Shown here in pieces: positions 63,899 through 64,000 of a stretch of 64,000 bases of DNA. Location of the stretch: NCBI RefSeq assembly GCF_010820555.1, contig NZ_JAAIKD010000001.1:1-64000 (forward strand), in the 5' to 3' direction. This DNA is from Psychroflexus aurantiacus (GTDB lineage: Bacteria; Bacteroidota; Bacteroidia; Flavobacteriales; Flavobacteriaceae). Position numbers and translations under genes: made by a program. Each line of letters begins with the position of its first letter. Position 1 is the first letter of the stretch. The notes beneath the pieces were generated by a model. The model was not told the DNA's origin, did no database searches, and saw only the letters and a list, made by a program, of their open reading frames with translations.

Positions 63899-64000
63899 TT
63901 AGGCGTCGGGATTGAGAATTTTTTCAATTCTTTCCACACCATCTTGAAGATGATACCTGGTCATTGTATCTCTTGTTCTGTTTATCGCTCTTCTCATATC
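63899..64000 (-). CDS. C-terminal end of a gene entering from the right edge
   Basis: The minus strand is open from the window edge to TAA at 63899-63901 (33 residues visible: DMRRAINRTRDTMTRYHLQ, then DGVERIEKILNPDA). The segment is helical and basic. Too short to name a family. The downstream hairpin is its terminator. Confidence 0.6.
   Translation of the reverse strand, partial: DMRRAINRTRDTMTRYHLQDGVERIEKILNPDA

Noticed and set aside
1-64000. CRISPR array, prophage, insertion sequence or restriction/defence island
   Set aside because: No spaced direct repeats, transposase, integrase or defence domain was seen in any frame examined; the nuclease remnants are small GIY-YIG genes only.

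Overview
The window looks like ordinary chromosome from a member of the Bacteroidota, most likely a Flavobacteriaceae species. The evidence is gene content and signals: TonB-dependent receptors with carboxypeptidase-like N-terminal domains, DUF2141 and PorT-type proteins, an exbB-X-exbD-exbD cluster, a RimK/retropepsin/aspartoacylase cluster, mevalonate-pathway genes beside a UbiA-type prenyltransferase, and promoters of the flavobacterial TTG-N19-20-TAnnTTTG type instead of sigma-70 boxes. Shine-Dalgarno sequences are mostly absent. No phage, insertion sequence, CRISPR array, rRNA operon or defence island was found.

Layout. 1-9.6 kb is accessory and secretion-oriented: the start of a large secreted multidomain protein, a secreted amidohydrolase, a ferritin-like protein, small secreted proteins, and a TonB receptor behind a His-rich membrane protein (a probable transition-metal locus). 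9.6-10.6 kb is a decayed patch with tRNA-Asn, a GIY-YIG nuclease pseudogene and a tRNA-like repeat broken by palindromes; a second such set lies at 6.37-6.6 kb. 10.6-18.1 kb carries rseP, a SCO protein, a prenyltransferase with two GHMP-fold mevalonate-pathway genes, TspO and an ECF sigma/anti-sigma pair. 18.4-21.9 kb is a three-gene glycosyltransferase operon. 22.6-36.9 kb is housekeeping: aspartokinase, fbp, the rimK cluster, the feo operon with an easily missed 43-codon Cys-rich gene, asnS, an RluA-type synthase and rpoN.

36.9-42.1 kb holds the ExbB/ExbD energising cluster with a PorT-like barrel, tRNA-Ser, asparaginase and TatD. 43.9-48.1 kb is the 2-oxoglutarate dehydrogenase operon (E1, E2). 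48.4-49.0 kb is a decayed sortilin/VPS10-type gene. 49.1-54.8 kb has a polyprenyl synthase, PhzF, and a BlaI/BlaR1-like pair with operator dyads and an internal domain duplication. 54.8-61.5 kb is a TetR-controlled RND efflux operon. 61.5-64 kb has a thioredoxin-like protein lacking the nucleophilic Cys, tRNA-Ser and tRNA-Pro, a hairpin-rich stretch that may be an RNA, and a secreted Arg-rich protein.

Nothing here is a clearly new multi-gene system. The best leads are the two GIY-YIG plus tRNA-like plus palindrome cassettes, the four-hairpin stretch after tRNA-Pro, the His-rich protein/TonB receptor pair, and the operator architectures of the TetR and BlaI regulators.
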